From positions 1 to 51,606 of the forward strand of contig CAKRFN010000017.1 of NCBI GenBank assembly GCA_934320655.1: DNA of 51,606 nucleotides, written 5' to 3'. The position numbers and the translations under genes were made by a program. Of this stretch, positions 51,501 to 51,606 are shown piece after piece. A model generated the notes under the pieces. The model was given only the letters and a program-made list of their open reading frames with translations, was not told the origin of the DNA and did no database searches. The DNA is from an uncultured Eubacterium sp. (GTDB lineage: Bacteria > Bacillota > Clostridia > Lachnospirales > Lachnospiraceae). Position 1 is the stretch's first letter, and every line of letters starts with the position of its first letter.

Positions 51501-51606
51501 TCAAGTCTTTTTTCCTTGAAAATCAAGGATTTTTAGTGTTTCATCAATAAATATCTCAGAAGAAAGAGCCATAGGAATGGACATTTCTCTGTATCTGGTA
51601 CGAAAA
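51501..51606 (-). CDS. 3' end of an unidentified gene
   Basis: Thirty-four codons are visible before the TGA at 51501-51503; the gene continues past the window edge. The tail (PMALSSEIFIDETLKILDF, then QGKKT) looks like real protein, and a ribosome site for the next gene follows within about 10 bases. Identity cannot be told. Confidence 0.55.
   Translation of the reverse strand, partial: FRTRYREMSIPMALSSEIFIDETLKILDFQGKKT

Noticed and set aside
1..51606. CRISPR array, rRNA or tRNA genes
   Set aside because: No regularly spaced repeats, rRNA-like stretches or tRNA cloverleaf sequences were seen.

Overview
The window comes from a low-to-mid GC Firmicute, most likely a motile gut Lachnospiraceae (Clostridia) of the Roseburia/Agathobacter type. 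This is an inference from protein style, strong Shine-Dalgarno sites, sigma-A promoters, a sigma-28-type promoter in front of a FliD-like gene, and the mix of teichoic-acid-like and nonulosonate genes. No species can be named from the sequence alone.

Layout. Almost everything lies on the minus strand. In many Firmicutes, rpmG-secE-nusG, rplKA, rplJL, rpoBC and rpsL-rpsG-fusA are near neighbours. Here that block is split by two envelope-gene islands. (1) 1-2525: rpsL, rpsG and the 5' part of fusA, behind a perfect sigma-A promoter. (2) 2615-7194: a dlt-like four-gene operon (MBOAT acyltransferase, SGNH/DltD-like protein, adenylating ligase, carrier protein). (3) 7287-9723: a LysR regulator and a DASS anion transporter. 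(4) 9813-17819: rpoB and rpoC with their own promoter and terminator. (5) 17881-27935: a teichoic-acid-like cluster (Pce-like metallo-hydrolase with wall-binding repeats, extended SDR, TarI/IspD-like cytidylyltransferase, TagF-like polymerase, TagGH ABC exporter, tandem LicD protein). (6) 28028-31791: rpmG, secE, nusG, rplK, rplA and rplJL, the last with an L10 leader attenuator.

(7) 31833-33397: a FliD-like gene, the one clear protein gene on the plus strand, with a flagellar-type promoter. It converges on (8) 33396-39203, a legionaminic/sialic-type nonulosonate set (PtmE-like, NeuD/LegH-like, NeuB, NeuC, NeuA, LegB) that probably serves flagellin glycosylation. (9) 39311-44485 holds a CDP-3,6-dideoxyhexose set (rfbG, rfbF, rfbH). 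It is split by a two-gene AT-richer module, an HD dNTPase-like protein and a small unknown protein, with its own candidate promoter.

(10) 44567-51606 is an accessory zone: a DUF1703-type ATPase/nuclease-fold gene with a palindromic operator-like site, an internally deleted IS481-like element, a type I toxin-antitoxin locus (about 30-residue holin-like peptide with a convergent antisense RNA), a second divergent RfbF paralogue, a radical SAM/SPASM enzyme, an RmlD-like reductase, a methyltransferase, a broken small gene and the 3' end of another gene.

How it works together. The islands supply three surface-glycan programmes: D-alanylation-like acylation, a phosphopolymer with LicD decoration and a hydrolase that may trim it, and nonulosonate plus dideoxysugar donors for flagellar or surface glycans. 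The items most worth a second look are the toxin-antitoxin locus, the HD module that splits rfbGF from rfbH, the nonulosonate set that lacks a LegC-type aminotransferase, and the paired LicD/Pce-like genes.
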